Part shown: one piece after another, positions 16,525-25,198 of the stretch
How the letters are laid out: each line of letters begins with the position of its first letter
How positions within the stretch are numbered: the stretch's first letter is position 1
NCBI GenBank assembly: GCA_964472785.1
Contig: CAYYMH010000049.1
Coordinates: 1-31,132 of the forward strand
Direction of reading: 5' to 3'
Length of the DNA stretch: 31,132 nucleotides
DNA from: CAYYMH01 sp964472785
GTDB lineage: Bacteria; Zhuqueibacterota; Zhuqueibacteria; Thermofontimicrobiales; Thermofontimicrobiaceae
Notes under the pieces: model-generated
What the model saw: only the letters and a program-made list of their open reading frames with translations
Told to the model about the DNA's origin: nothing
The model's database searches: none
Made by a program: the position numbers and the translations under genes

Positions 16525-17060
16525 TTACATCGGAGAAATGGCATCTTACATCGGAGAAATGGCATCTTACATCGGAGAAATGGCNNNNNNNNNNNNNNNN
16601 NNNNNNNNNNNNNNNNNNNNNNNNNNNNNNNNNNNNNNNNNNNNNNNNNNNNNNNNNNNNNNNNNNNNNNNNNNNNNNNNNNNNTCGGAGAAATGGCATC
16701 TTACATCGGAGAAATGGCATCTTACATCGGAGAAATGGCATCTTACATCGGAGAAATGGCGTCTTACATCGGAGAAATGGCATTTTACATCGGAGAAATG
16801 GCATCTTACATCGGAGAAATGGCGTCTTACATTGGAATAATGGCATCTTACATCGGAGAATTGGCATCTTACATTGGAGAAATGGCATCTTACATCGGAG
16901 AATTGGCATCTTACATTGGAGAAATGGCATCTTACATTGGAATAATGGCATCTTGCATTCAAATAATGTGATCTTACATTCTATTAAAGGTATTTTGCAT
17001 TGGAAAAATGGTATCTTACGTTCATTAAAAAACATTCTACATTGAAAAAAGAAATCTTAC
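16525..17060. repeat. 21-bp minisatellite (unit core GGAGAAATGGC + ATCTTACATC)
   Basis: More than twenty head-to-tail copies of a 21-bp unit, interrupted by a 100-N gap. Units next to the gap are nearly identical. Toward the right they decay (GGAATAATGG, then CAAATAATG, then loosely related units to about 17060). Because 21 is a multiple of three, all frames without a stop stay open: plus-strand frames give MASYIGE heptads, minus-strand frames give RCHFSDV or CKMPFLR heptads. I regard these open frames as a by-product of the repeat rather than genes. Each plus-strand unit contains GGAG two bases before an ATG. Confidence 0.9.
16585..16684. other. Assembly gap of 100 N
   Basis: Exactly 100 N inside the 21-bp minisatellite. 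The real number of repeat copies is therefore unknown. Confidence 0.98.
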
Positions 17061-17556
17061 AAGAAAAAAGCCAATTTTTAAAATCACCTTCTAACAAGAC
17101 AAAATGGTGAATTAGATGGTAAAAATTACCTTACTGATGAAACGAGGGATGGTTCCTCGGAAATATATTTTTACAGAAATGAAACTCAATATTCTTAAAT
17201 AGCAGAAAAATATTAAAAAATTAATTTAGTTGTTGACAATTTAAAAAAAATTTATATATTGAAAGAAACAAATATTTAGCTAAAATTATAAAATGGACTT
17301 AAGACTCATTAATTACCATACAATAGTTGACAAAGACTGTCCGTCATGTGACAGATAAATTATATGCTCAAACAGACAAATTCACAATAGTCACCACCTA
17401 CGCATACTTCTTTTCGGGCGATCTTTCTGATATATTTTTTCACTCTCATGTTGTTTGGATTTGTGAATTGTTTCGTTTTTGTGCATTGTTTTTTTTGCCT
17501 GAAGAAAGATTCAAAAAGTAAATCTAATAGGATTTGCTAAAACAGAGGGGCTGAAA
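17061..17556. other. Intergenic region before the CRISPR operon
   Basis: About 500 bp of AT-rich DNA. It holds the promoter at 17233-17260 and then a leader of roughly 290 nt before cas6. Within that leader CTGTC (17337-17341) and GACAG (17350-17354) form a small dyad that could be an operator or hairpin. A 64-codon TTG-initiated frame at 17327-17521 has no convincing ribosome-binding site or protein-like character. Confidence 0.5.
17233..17260 (+). promoter_or_regulatory. Promoter of the type III-B CRISPR operon
   Basis: TTGACA (17233-17238) and TATATT (17255-17260) are separated by 16 nt in an A-tract-rich context. It is the only strong promoter seen before cas6, and the genes downstream are tightly packed, so it may drive the whole operon and possibly the array. 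Confidence 0.55.
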
Positions 17557-18528
17557 TTGCGATCCTATCAACTTCCTGATCTTGATTACCTGAAACTTCG
17601 CTTTCATCTCATCGCCCAGGTGGATTGCACACTACCATCCTGGAAGGGCTCTCTAATCAGAGGAGCATTCGGACACGCGCTCCGCCGCACTGTCTGTACC
17701 ATGAAACATGGGCAGGAATGCAAGGAGTGCATGCTTCGCTCCCAATGCGCGTACACCCGGCTATTCGAAACCTTTGTCACCAAACCGCCACCGCCATTTC
17801 TAAAAGGACTGCCCGATGCACCCAGACCGTTCATTTTCGAACCCATGGATGACAATAAAAGTTACAATGCCGGTGACATCCTCTGGTTCGATCTCATCCT
17901 CATCGGTGACATCGTCCAGTATCTACCCTACGTCGTATTCGCCATCTACCAAATGGGAAAAACAGGACTGGGACGTAACCGCTATCCCTTTGAACTGAAC
18001 CAGGCGTTCTGCCTGCAACCCAATGAAAAAGACGAGCAGTGCTGGAAACTAATCTACGATGGCGAGTCCGAGCGGATTCTCTTCAAACCGGATGCGCTTA
18101 CGCTATCTGATAACGAAGCTGATGACACTCCGGATTCCATTAAACTCAATTTCCAAAGCCAGACCCGTTTTATCATAAACAATGGACTCACCATGGATTT
18201 CACCTTCCGTATGCTGGTGTTCAAGATTCTGCGCCGGACCCTGGAATTAGCGCATTTCTACACACCCAAACAAGACATCGAATGGGAATTCCACGACTTT
18301 TTAGTATCAGCAGATGACGTAAATATCACTCAACGCAACCTTCGCTGGCTGGACAAAGGCCGCTACAGCAACCGTCAGCGCACCAAGATGAAAATGGGCG
18401 GCTTCGTCGGCGACATCGTCTTAAATGGAAGCGTCAAAGAGTTTTCCAATTTACTTAAATATGCGGAGGTTGTACATGTCGGCAAGGGTTCGACGTTTGG
18501 GTTGGGGAAAGTTGAGATTTCAAAATAA
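17557..18528 (+). CDS. cas6: Cas6-family pre-crRNA processing endoribonuclease (RAMP)
   Basis: A 323-residue protein expected to cut the array transcript within repeats, leaving the 8-nt 5' handle AUUGAGAC. It matches the Cas6 family with the C-terminal PF10040-type domain: the N-terminal PSWKGSLIRGAFGHALRR block, a cysteine cluster (C-x2-C-x5-C in CKECMLRSQC) followed by YTRLFET, and the C-terminal glycine-rich RAMP loop GGFVGDIVLNG and VHVGKGSTFGLGKVEI. The start is TTG at 17557 with GAGGGG 6 nt upstream; no ATG fits as well. By eye its GC content is clearly higher than that of the AT-rich genes that follow, suggesting a separate origin. It is first in the operon, 48 nt before the CorA-like gene. 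Confidence 0.9.
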   Translation: MRSYQLPDLDYLKLRFHLIAQVDCTLPSWKGSLIRGAFGHALRRTVCTMKHGQECKECMLRSQCAYTRLFETFVTKPPPPFLKGLPDAPRPFIFEPMDDNKSYNAGDILWFDLILIGDIVQYLPYVVFAIYQMGKTGLGRNRYPFELNQAFCLQPNEKDEQCWKLIYDGESERILFKPDALTLSDNEADDTPDSIKLNFQSQTRFIINNGLTMDFTFRMLVFKILRRTLELAHFYTPKQDIEWEFHDFLVSADDVNITQRNLRWLDKGRYSNRQRTKMKMGGFVGDIVLNGSVKEFSNLLKYAEVVHVGKGSTFGLGKVEISK

Positions 18529-18576
18529 GTTTATGACAGACTAACTATTCAAATTAGCGAATTAGAAAGGAAAAAT

Positions 18577-20172
18577 ATGTCATTAATAGAAACCATTAAA
18601 CCGAGCAAGCTTCACTCATTCTTTATGTTCCCATTTCAATTCAGTGAAAAATTTAGTTTGGAAGGATTAAAAAAATTAATCGAGGAAAACAATACAATCT
18701 GGCAATATGAGGATTATCAAGTAAAAGATGGACTTAGGTATAATGAATATTTTTATTTTTATCCTCATCTGAGAAATATATTATTTTCTAATAGAGAGAT
18801 AGATGATATGGATATGAAACGAGCCTTTTTTAGGGCAAAGAATATTCATTCAGAAAAATTAGAGTATACTGTCATCCTGAAAGATGATGTAACATATTCC
18901 TTACCTCTGGAGCAGATTTATTTACACTTATTCGAAAATAGAACCGGAATTCTTGTTTTCGAAGTAGTGCAATTAGATCAAAAATATAATTTACAGCAAT
19001 ACCTAAAATTTATCGACATGGGAAGAAGAATTTACATTCCTTATCTTAATCAGCATAAGGAGATACCCTCTAACATCGAAAAAGACGAATTACATTCAAT
19101 AAATTTGTTTGATTCAATACTTCACCAGCAATGTCCTAAAAAAATTGTTATTGATCGAAAGCATGGATTAGAGCATGATTTTGTTACTGATTTTAATTTC
19201 GATAAAGATAAGCCAGAAAGCTATGGATTGAGTAATATCATTAGAAAGCTATTAGATTCCGGCGAGTTTAATTTTGAGAATGAAGCCTATAAATCGACTA
19301 TCGATGATAGAATGTATACCCACACCTATTATGAAATTGGTGATGTTAAACAATCCGGCAATGATCTTTTCCTAAAACAAATTAGAGAATATTTTAATAA
19401 GGATAATCATTCAATTGAAAAAATCAATGACGCTGCAAAAGTTTGGTACCAGATGATTTTCATTGATAGTGGTAATGAGCCACTATGCAAAAATGATCAA
19501 ATGTTAAAAGAACTGTTAGACAAGGCAACATATAAGAGATGGACCGAGTCGGGCTCCTTATTTGGTTTTTCAAGGTATAGTACATCCTTTGTTGCCAATT
19601 GGGAAGTACTTCGCGGTCATTTTGAATCTATGTACTATCAATTTGCTCTCTTGAATTTATTTTATCGTAATTCATTGCTTCTGTTTTCCGACCGCACTAT
19701 TAAAATTTCAGAAAATATTAAAAAGTCATCGGCAATGAACCATCTTCAGAAATTGCAGGAAGATATTATATTATTTGAAAATAAATATTGGTTCAGAGAA
19801 ATATCTGCTCAGGAACAAGGAATAGAAATGTTTGATCAATGGGAGAAACAATACAGGAATAACATATTGTTACAAGATGTGAAACAGGGGATTTTAGAGC
19901 TTTACACATACTTTGACTCACAAAGAGAAAAGAAAAATGAGAAGAAATTAAAATTATTAACAATAATAGCTGGATTGTTCTTTCCAATCACAATTGCTAT
20001 AGACATCATTTCTAATGATTTACAAAATCAGTCTTTCATTTGGAAGTTTATTAACAGATGTCACTTTGTAAATTATGGATTGGGAGTAAGCATAGTTATC
20101 TTTATTTGCATCGCCTTGTATTTACTCAAACAACCAATTCGAACATTGATAAATAAAATTAGAAAAAAATAA
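18577..20172 (+). CDS. corA: CorA-like two-TM membrane protein, type III CRISPR ancillary effector
   Basis: A 531-residue protein with a large cytoplasmic N-terminal domain and two C-terminal transmembrane helices (about residues 460-479 and 499-517). The segment before them, NKYWFREISAQEQGIEMFDQW followed by a long charged helix to about residue 457, resembles the stalk helix of CorA channels. TM1 (LLTIIAGLFFPITIAIDII) keeps the CorA pattern, but the GMN selectivity motif that should follow is absent (IISND), arguing against a magnesium transporter. CorA-like proteins coded beside type III-B cmr genes with an NrN are known as effectors gated by SAM-AMP made by Cas10. Inferred role: membrane permeabilisation on infection. 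ATG 18577 has GAAAGGA upstream; the stop abuts the next ATG. Confidence 0.85.
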   Translation: MSLIETIKPSKLHSFFMFPFQFSEKFSLEGLKKLIEENNTIWQYEDYQVKDGLRYNEYFYFYPHLRNILFSNREIDDMDMKRAFFRAKNIHSEKLEYTVILKDDVTYSLPLEQIYLHLFENRTGILVFEVVQLDQKYNLQQYLKFIDMGRRIYIPYLNQHKEIPSNIEKDELHSINLFDSILHQQCPKKIVIDRKHGLEHDFVTDFNFDKDKPESYGLSNIIRKLLDSGEFNFENEAYKSTIDDRMYTHTYYEIGDVKQSGNDLFLKQIREYFNKDNHSIEKINDAAKVWYQMIFIDSGNEPLCKNDQMLKELLDKATYKRWTESGSLFGFSRYSTSFVANWEVLRGHFESMYYQFALLNLFYRNSLLLFSDRTIKISENIKKSSAMNHLQKLQEDIILFENKYWFREISAQEQGIEMFDQWEKQYRNNILLQDVKQGILELYTYFDSQREKKNEKKLKLLTIIAGLFFPITIAIDIISNDLQNQSFIWKFINRCHFVNYGLGVSIVIFICIALYLLKQPIRTLINKIRKK

Positions 20173-20907
20173 ATGAAATTTTCATTCTTTCTCGGCGGCT
20201 ACGATGCTGAAATGTGTGAAATTAAAAATTTGCTTCACCGGCATCAACAAAAATCTTATGATAAACATTTAAGTTGGGGTGCAAGATTAAGCAGTTACAA
20301 AATGGAATTAACTGACATCAAAGAAGAAGAAGTACCTGTTCTCGTGGAACTGATAATTGATATTCCTTTATCGGATAGAGCAATCATTATTGATCACCAC
20401 AGAAAAAAGGCTGGTAAAAACAAACCCTCGTCTATTGAACAGGTAGCAGAGCTGTTGAACATCAAGCTTAACAGGTGGCAGAAATTGATTGCTGTAAATG
20501 ATGTCGGCTGGATTGGTGGTCTTATAGAATTTGGAGCTACTAAAAAGGAAATCGAGGCGATAAGAAAATATGACCGAAAGTGCCAGGGAGTAAAACAGGA
20601 ACATGAAAAAGCAGCCGAGATTGCAATTCATAATTTGAGAAGCTATAATTCATTGGCAGTTTTAGAACTACCCCACAATCATGCTTCTACTGTTATGGAT
20701 AGAATATACAACAAATATAAAAATATTTTAGTTTACACTCCGGAACAAACCAATTTTAGCGGACGGGGATATATTGTCAAAATGTTAGCTAAAAAATATC
20801 CTGAAAGCTGGTATGGAGGGAATTTACCAGATAAAGGGTTTTGGGGAATAGAAAACAAAATAATAAATATAAAAAACATTGTCTTAACATGGTTGAAGGA
20901 GGTATGA
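20173..20907 (+). CDS. nrn: NrN-like DHH-family phosphodiesterase (probable SAM-AMP hydrolase)
   Basis: A 244-residue protein with features of DHH-DHHA1 phosphoesterases: an N-terminal GGYDAEM with D11 in the position of the first metal-binding Asp, the D74-H75-H76 triad in IIIDHHRKK, and a later ND (D110) in AVNDVGWIGG. The C-terminal third, with FSGRGYIVKML and YGGNLPDKGFWG, resembles a DHHA1 substrate-binding lobe. In type III-B loci such an NrnA-like enzyme next to CorA has been shown to degrade SAM-AMP and so reset the response; that role here is inferred from the pairing. Its ATG starts directly after the CorA stop codon, implying coupling and balanced expression. It overlaps an unlikely longer frame for cmr1. 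Confidence 0.82.
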   Translation: MKFSFFLGGYDAEMCEIKNLLHRHQQKSYDKHLSWGARLSSYKMELTDIKEEEVPVLVELIIDIPLSDRAIIIDHHRKKAGKNKPSSIEQVAELLNIKLNRWQKLIAVNDVGWIGGLIEFGATKKEIEAIRKYDRKCQGVKQEHEKAAEIAIHNLRSYNSLAVLELPHNHASTVMDRIYNKYKNILVYTPEQTNFSGRGYIVKMLAKKYPESWYGGNLPDKGFWGIENKIINIKNIVLTWLKEV

Positions 20908-20909
20908 AC

Positions 20910-22094
20910 ATGGCAGAATTTATTAATGAAAAATTTTTAATAAATATATTTACACCTCTTGTACTATATGGAAATAATCAATTGGAGGCACAAGCCAATT
21001 CCATAAGGGGTGAATTAAGATGGTGGTTGAGAGCACTAATTGGAGAAGTAAAAAAAGCTAGGGATGCCGAAAATGTTATTTTTGGTTCAACTGATAGAAG
21101 CTCAAAACTTAAACTAAGGGTAGTAACGCCTAAAACAGATAGACCGATACAAGTAAATGATTTAAAATTTAAAAAATGGCGTCATGATTTGTTTTACTTT
21201 AATTACTATATTGCAAATAAATCAGCTTTTAGGAATAACTCAAATATTAAAATTACAATGTCCTTAGATGATTTTAACACAAAAGAAACACAATATCGTT
21301 CTTATTTTTACAAAACATTGCAATTGTTTTCAATATTTGGAGCTTTAGGTGCGCGCTCAAGAAAGGGATATGGATCTTTTTCAATGTCGCACATCGAAAA
21401 AGAAAATGGTAAAAAAAATATTATAAATCATATACAAAATCCAGAAAACTTAAAAGAAGAAATTAACAAAATATTCATAGAGCTAGATAGAACAAACACT
21501 AATATTAAAGGCTTTTATAACCTTTTTAACGCAAAAGTTTTTATTGGTTACAAACATGATAATGTTGGATATGATTCATACGAGGATGCTTTGAAGGATA
21601 TTATTAATAAAATGAGAGAGGATGTTAGGAATGATAAGAAAAATTCAGGATATTTTGAAATTAAAGAATTAATACAGGAATTTATAGAAAATAATGCAAT
21701 AACGAGTATTCCAAACCAGCTAACTATCGAGTCTGCGGCATTTGGATTTCCGCTTAATTATCAGTCAAGAACAATAAGAAATAAAACGGGATATCAAAAT
21801 AGTGTCATAATTAATTTAAAAGGACACGAGAGAGTTGCATCTCCTGTGTTTATCAAAATCTATAAGATTGGTCAAAAATATTATCAATTAGTTACCTACT
21901 TTGAAAATAACATACTTAAAACAGGTCAAAAAATTGAACTCAAATTTAATAAATACAGAATGGATCATAACCGTAAAAAAAAGGATGTTGCTGATTTCCT
22001 GTGTGAAACAAAATTAAAAATTACAACTACTAATGAAGGTGTTCCAATTTTTGTTAATAGATTTTTGAATAAATTAGAACCAATAATAGAATAA
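20910..22094 (+). CDS. cmr1: Type III-B RAMP protein Cmr1
   Basis: A 394-residue Cmr1 that caps the 3' side of the Cmr complex and contacts target RNA. The family signature ANSIRGELRWWLRALIGE lies near the N-terminus (about residues 27-44), and a second RAMP block, LFSIFGALGARSRKGYGSF, near residue 150. ATG 20910 is chosen because AGGAGG (20897-20902) is 7 nt away. The alternative ATG at 20904 overlaps the NrN stop as ATGA but sits too close to the ribosome-binding site, and the 20841 start has none. Strongly AT-rich, like the rest of cmr. Confidence 0.93.
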   Translation: MAEFINEKFLINIFTPLVLYGNNQLEAQANSIRGELRWWLRALIGEVKKARDAENVIFGSTDRSSKLKLRVVTPKTDRPIQVNDLKFKKWRHDLFYFNYYIANKSAFRNNSNIKITMSLDDFNTKETQYRSYFYKTLQLFSIFGALGARSRKGYGSFSMSHIEKENGKKNIINHIQNPENLKEEINKIFIELDRTNTNIKGFYNLFNAKVFIGYKHDNVGYDSYEDALKDIINKMREDVRNDKKNSGYFEIKELIQEFIENNAITSIPNQLTIESAAFGFPLNYQSRTIRNKTGYQNSVIINLKGHERVASPVFIKIYKIGQKYYQLVTYFENNILKTGQKIELKFNKYRMDHNRKKKDVADFLCETKLKITTTNEGVPIFVNRFLNKLEPIIE

Positions 22095-22107
22095 AGGAGC
22101 AGCCAAC

Positions 22108-23919
22108 ATGCCATACAAAGCCATATTCGAGATTGGCCCCATTTCTGATTACATACATTCCACACGTAAAACAAAAGATCTGTGGGGTGGTTCTTTTCTG
22201 TTTTCATATTTAATGGGCTATGCCGCTAAATTAATCATTGAACATGAAACAGGTAAAAAAAATATTCAATTATCTGAAATTAAAGAAAACATTAATAAAA
22301 AAATACTTCGACCTAATTTATTTAATGATCCTTTGTTCAACTTGGCGTCTGGCACAGAGCCGGAAGCGAAAATAGATGCTGGCAGTATCCCGGATCAGTT
22401 TTATTGTGAACTTGAAAATGAAGATACTCCAAAAATGGTAAAACAAGGATTATTAAAACATCTTGAAACGCTTTATGACTCCTGTTTAACAAAATTAATG
22501 GAAAATTATAAAAGAGTCCCTACTGACCGGCAAAATGGAACTGTCAAAAAACAAATTCAAGACTACTTTCGATTTTTCTTTGTATTATCATCAAATAATC
22601 AAAATCAAAATGTATTAAAAAATGCAAGTGCTACACGAGCTGACCTATTTGAAATAACAACATTCAAGGATGAGGTGAATTCACCCGAATCGAAACATCA
22701 AAAGTGTTCTTTGTGCGGAGATCGTCAAAAAGTGATCACATTGTTGGAAGCCAGAAGAAATAAACGCGATGAACACCTATGTGCGATTTGCACTATAAAA
22801 AGAGGATTGCTCGATAATTTCAAAAAAAATCTGAGTTTTGACAAATTTCAATCAACCACCGATATTGCAGCACAGATTCCAAAACAGTTAGCATTAGATC
22901 ATTTTGAGAATTTCAAAGAGCTAATGGACGAATTTAGAAAAGCCCACGAGGAATCAAAAGAAGCAAAGGACGAACTGAACTTTAGAGAACAGGAAGAGCT
23001 AAAAAGATCAACTTTAAACGCTTCAATAATTGAAAAACTGTCGTATCAATTCTATTTTTCTGATCACCAGAAAGCGAATAGATTGAGAGAGGCTATCTCT
23101 GAAAAAGCAGAATTGAGGGAAAGGTTTTGGGTAAAACATGGTTACTTTTCGATTGTTGCTCTTGATGGTGACAATACAGGAAAGATAATGGAGGAATTTG
23201 AGAAGAAAAATAAATTAGCCATTTTCTCAAAGGCTGTTCAAACTTACACACGCGACACAGCAAAAATTATAAATAATTATAATGGTCAGTTAATTTATTG
23301 TGGTGGTGAAGATACTTTGGCAATCATTCACCCAATTAGATTATTGAACGTTGTTAAAGAATTAAACTCTGCATTCCAAAATTCTTTTTCGGAAGCGCTC
23401 AGGCAAATACCTGATTATAATCCAAAGCTATCCATTTCTGCCGGGGCAGTAATGTGCCATCACAAACATCCATTAAGTTTAGCCATAAAAAAAGCGCATC
23501 ACATGCTGGATTTTGTGGCTAAGGATGTTAGTAATAAAGCCGCTTTAGCCGTTCGATTAATCAAGGGCGGTAGTGACCGCTGTGATTTCGTTTGTAAAAT
23601 TGCTGATAGTGAATACAATTTAAATCATTTTCAAGAACTAATAGGTAGTGATATTCCGAGAGGATTTGTCTATAAACTGATTGATGAGAAAGAAATACTT
23701 GCTAATACATTAACTGAACCGGATAAACTCATTTACTATTTATACTTTTTATTCGAAAAGACAAGAGCTAAGATTGATGATTCGGAGAAATTAATTATTA
23801 AAACAAAGTTAGAAAAACTAAAACATATATATGAAAATAGTGCTGGCAACTTTGAAGAAAAATTTCAGAAGATAATAGACTACTTATACTTTGCACGTTT
23901 TCTGGAAGGAGGTGAATGA
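22108..23919 (+). CDS. cas10: Cas10/Cmr2 without HD domain, palm motif GGED
   Basis: A 603-residue large subunit and presumed signal-nucleotide synthase. The protein begins directly with the D1 region (FEIGPISDYIHSTRKTKDLWG), the Cmr2 hallmark, so the N-terminal HD nuclease domain is missing. A zinc finger is formed by C200/C203 and C225/C228. The palm domain has metal-binding D353 and D355 in ALDGDNTGK and the motif G399-G400-E401-D402 in place of GGDD. Conserved Asp402 is kept and Glu may still bind metal, so catalysis is plausible. With CorA and NrN encoded beside it, the predicted product is SAM-AMP rather than cyclic oligoadenylate, although this is inference. ATG 22108 follows AAGGAG by 8 nt. 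It overlaps or abuts cmr3. Confidence 0.93.
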   Translation: MPYKAIFEIGPISDYIHSTRKTKDLWGGSFLFSYLMGYAAKLIIEHETGKKNIQLSEIKENINKKILRPNLFNDPLFNLASGTEPEAKIDAGSIPDQFYCELENEDTPKMVKQGLLKHLETLYDSCLTKLMENYKRVPTDRQNGTVKKQIQDYFRFFFVLSSNNQNQNVLKNASATRADLFEITTFKDEVNSPESKHQKCSLCGDRQKVITLLEARRNKRDEHLCAICTIKRGLLDNFKKNLSFDKFQSTTDIAAQIPKQLALDHFENFKELMDEFRKAHEESKEAKDELNFREQEELKRSTLNASIIEKLSYQFYFSDHQKANRLREAISEKAELRERFWVKHGYFSIVALDGDNTGKIMEEFEKKNKLAIFSKAVQTYTRDTAKIINNYNGQLIYCGGEDTLAIIHPIRLLNVVKELNSAFQNSFSEALRQIPDYNPKLSISAGAVMCHHKHPLSLAIKKAHHMLDFVAKDVSNKAALAVRLIKGGSDRCDFVCKIADSEYNLNHFQELIGSDIPRGFVYKLIDEKEILANTLTEPDKLIYYLYFLFEKTRAKIDDSEKLIIKTKLEKLKHIYENSAGNFEEKFQKIIDYLYFARFLEGGE

Positions 23920-25106
23920 TGAAACATTATCTTGTTCGTCCATTTGATGTTCTGTATTTTCGAGGAAACAAGGCGTTCGATTTTGGTGAATGGTATTCGG
24001 AGGGCGTTTTCCCGCCTTATCCTTCTACATTTCAGGGCTTTGTTCGAACTGTACTACTTAAAGCCAACAATTTAATAGTTTCTGAAAAAGAACTAAAACC
24101 GGAAGCGGATAAATTAATTGGCGACGATAATAACATGCCTTTTGAAATCTGTGGTCCTTACCTGCTTTTTAAGGATGAGTTTTATTTACCCACTCCATTT
24201 GATATTCAGCCAGACAATAATAACGGTAAAGCGAATCAAATTCGGCTCTCTGAAGATGGGATCAAGACGGATCTCGGCTTTAAAATTCATTTCGCCAATT
24301 TTGATGAAAAACCACGTTACCTACATTGGCAGGAAGAATTGTGTTCATTGAGTAGCATTAATGAATTTCGAAAAAATTGCATTTTCATTAGGCAAAGTCA
24401 GTCGAACTCTGATCATGTAATAAATGATATCTCACCAATAGAAACTGAAAATCGTGTCGGCATACAGTTGGACTATGGAAACGGAACTGAAAAGAAAAAA
24501 AATACAAAAGAGTCCATGTTTTACATGACTCCCTACGTGCGCCTCAACGATCATTGCCGGTTATACTTTAATCTGACTATTGACACCCCTAATTTGGACG
24601 GAGTTGATTGTAAATTAGGCTCCGAGGGAAGAGGAGCAATTTGTGAAATAACAGATAAAAATCTTAACCTGAAGATGGAAGATAGCTTTTACGAAGATAT
24701 CGTTATGAAGGATAACGTTTTTAAACTGATTCTTTTACAACCGGGTTTGTTCGAACATGGCTGGTTACCCTTTGAGCCGGAAAACGAACTGGTCGATGAT
24801 TACATGGTTTTGAATTATCACAATTTGAGACTAAAGCTAATTTTCGCAAGGACAGCAGGGATAAAAAAGATCAGTGGCATGAGCATGAGAAAACAAGCCC
24901 AGGGTGAAATCGGTGATAAATATGGATTAAAACCCATGCTCGATGCAATCCCTGCCGGATCGGTTTATTATTTTGAGATATTGGATGCAAATGAGAGCAT
25001 GATAGATACGGTAAAAAGTATTGACGGTGAAAAAATTCCCTTGCAGAACACGATATATCCAGCGATGGGATTTAACCAGGTCATTATCGGAAAAGTTAAA
25101 CGATGA
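23919..25106 (+). CDS. cmr3: Type III-B RAMP protein Cmr3
   Basis: A 395-residue Cmr3 that pairs with Cas10 and holds the crRNA 5' handle. The N-terminal block RPFDVLYFRGNKAFDFG followed by FPPYPSTFQGFVRT is diagnostic. The C-terminal part has KPMLDAIPAGSVYYFEI, the usual PAGSVYxF motif, and a final GFNQVIIGK. Two adjacent ATGs (23916 and 23919) are possible; 23919 lies 6 nt after AGGAGG and overlaps the cmr2 stop codon by one base, so it is preferred. Confidence 0.93.
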   Translation: MKHYLVRPFDVLYFRGNKAFDFGEWYSEGVFPPYPSTFQGFVRTVLLKANNLIVSEKELKPEADKLIGDDNNMPFEICGPYLLFKDEFYLPTPFDIQPDNNNGKANQIRLSEDGIKTDLGFKIHFANFDEKPRYLHWQEELCSLSSINEFRKNCIFIRQSQSNSDHVINDISPIETENRVGIQLDYGNGTEKKKNTKESMFYMTPYVRLNDHCRLYFNLTIDTPNLDGVDCKLGSEGRGAICEITDKNLNLKMEDSFYEDIVMKDNVFKLILLQPGLFEHGWLPFEPENELVDDYMVLNYHNLRLKLIFARTAGIKKISGMSMRKQAQGEIGDKYGLKPMLDAIPAGSVYYFEILDANESMIDTVKSIDGEKIPLQNTIYPAMGFNQVIIGKVKR

Positions 25107-25198
25107 TACTTAAAAAAATAATTAAAATTATAACAATGAGATTTTCAACTAAAACAAATCAGGAACAAACGAATGAATTCACAAGGAGGAGAATAAAT

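Noticed and set aside
16445..17035. Minus-strand 196-codon frame with CKMPFLR-type heptads, and plus-strand MASYIGE frames
   Set aside because: A 21-bp tandem repeat keeps every stop-free frame open on both strands. The frame crosses a gap of N and the transporter terminator, and has no independent sign of coding.
17327..17521. 64-codon frame before cas6, starting TTG
   Set aside because: No ribosome-binding site, odd composition, and it lies in the probable 5' leader of the CRISPR operon.
18577..20172. Genuine CorA magnesium/cobalt transporter
   Set aside because: The GMN selectivity motif after TM1 is missing, and the gene is embedded between cas6 and an NrN-like gene in a cmr operon.
20841..20909. 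Longer cmr1 start inside the NrN gene
   Set aside because: There is no ribosome-binding site at 20841, whereas AGGAGG is properly spaced for ATG 20910, where the Cmr1-like sequence begins.
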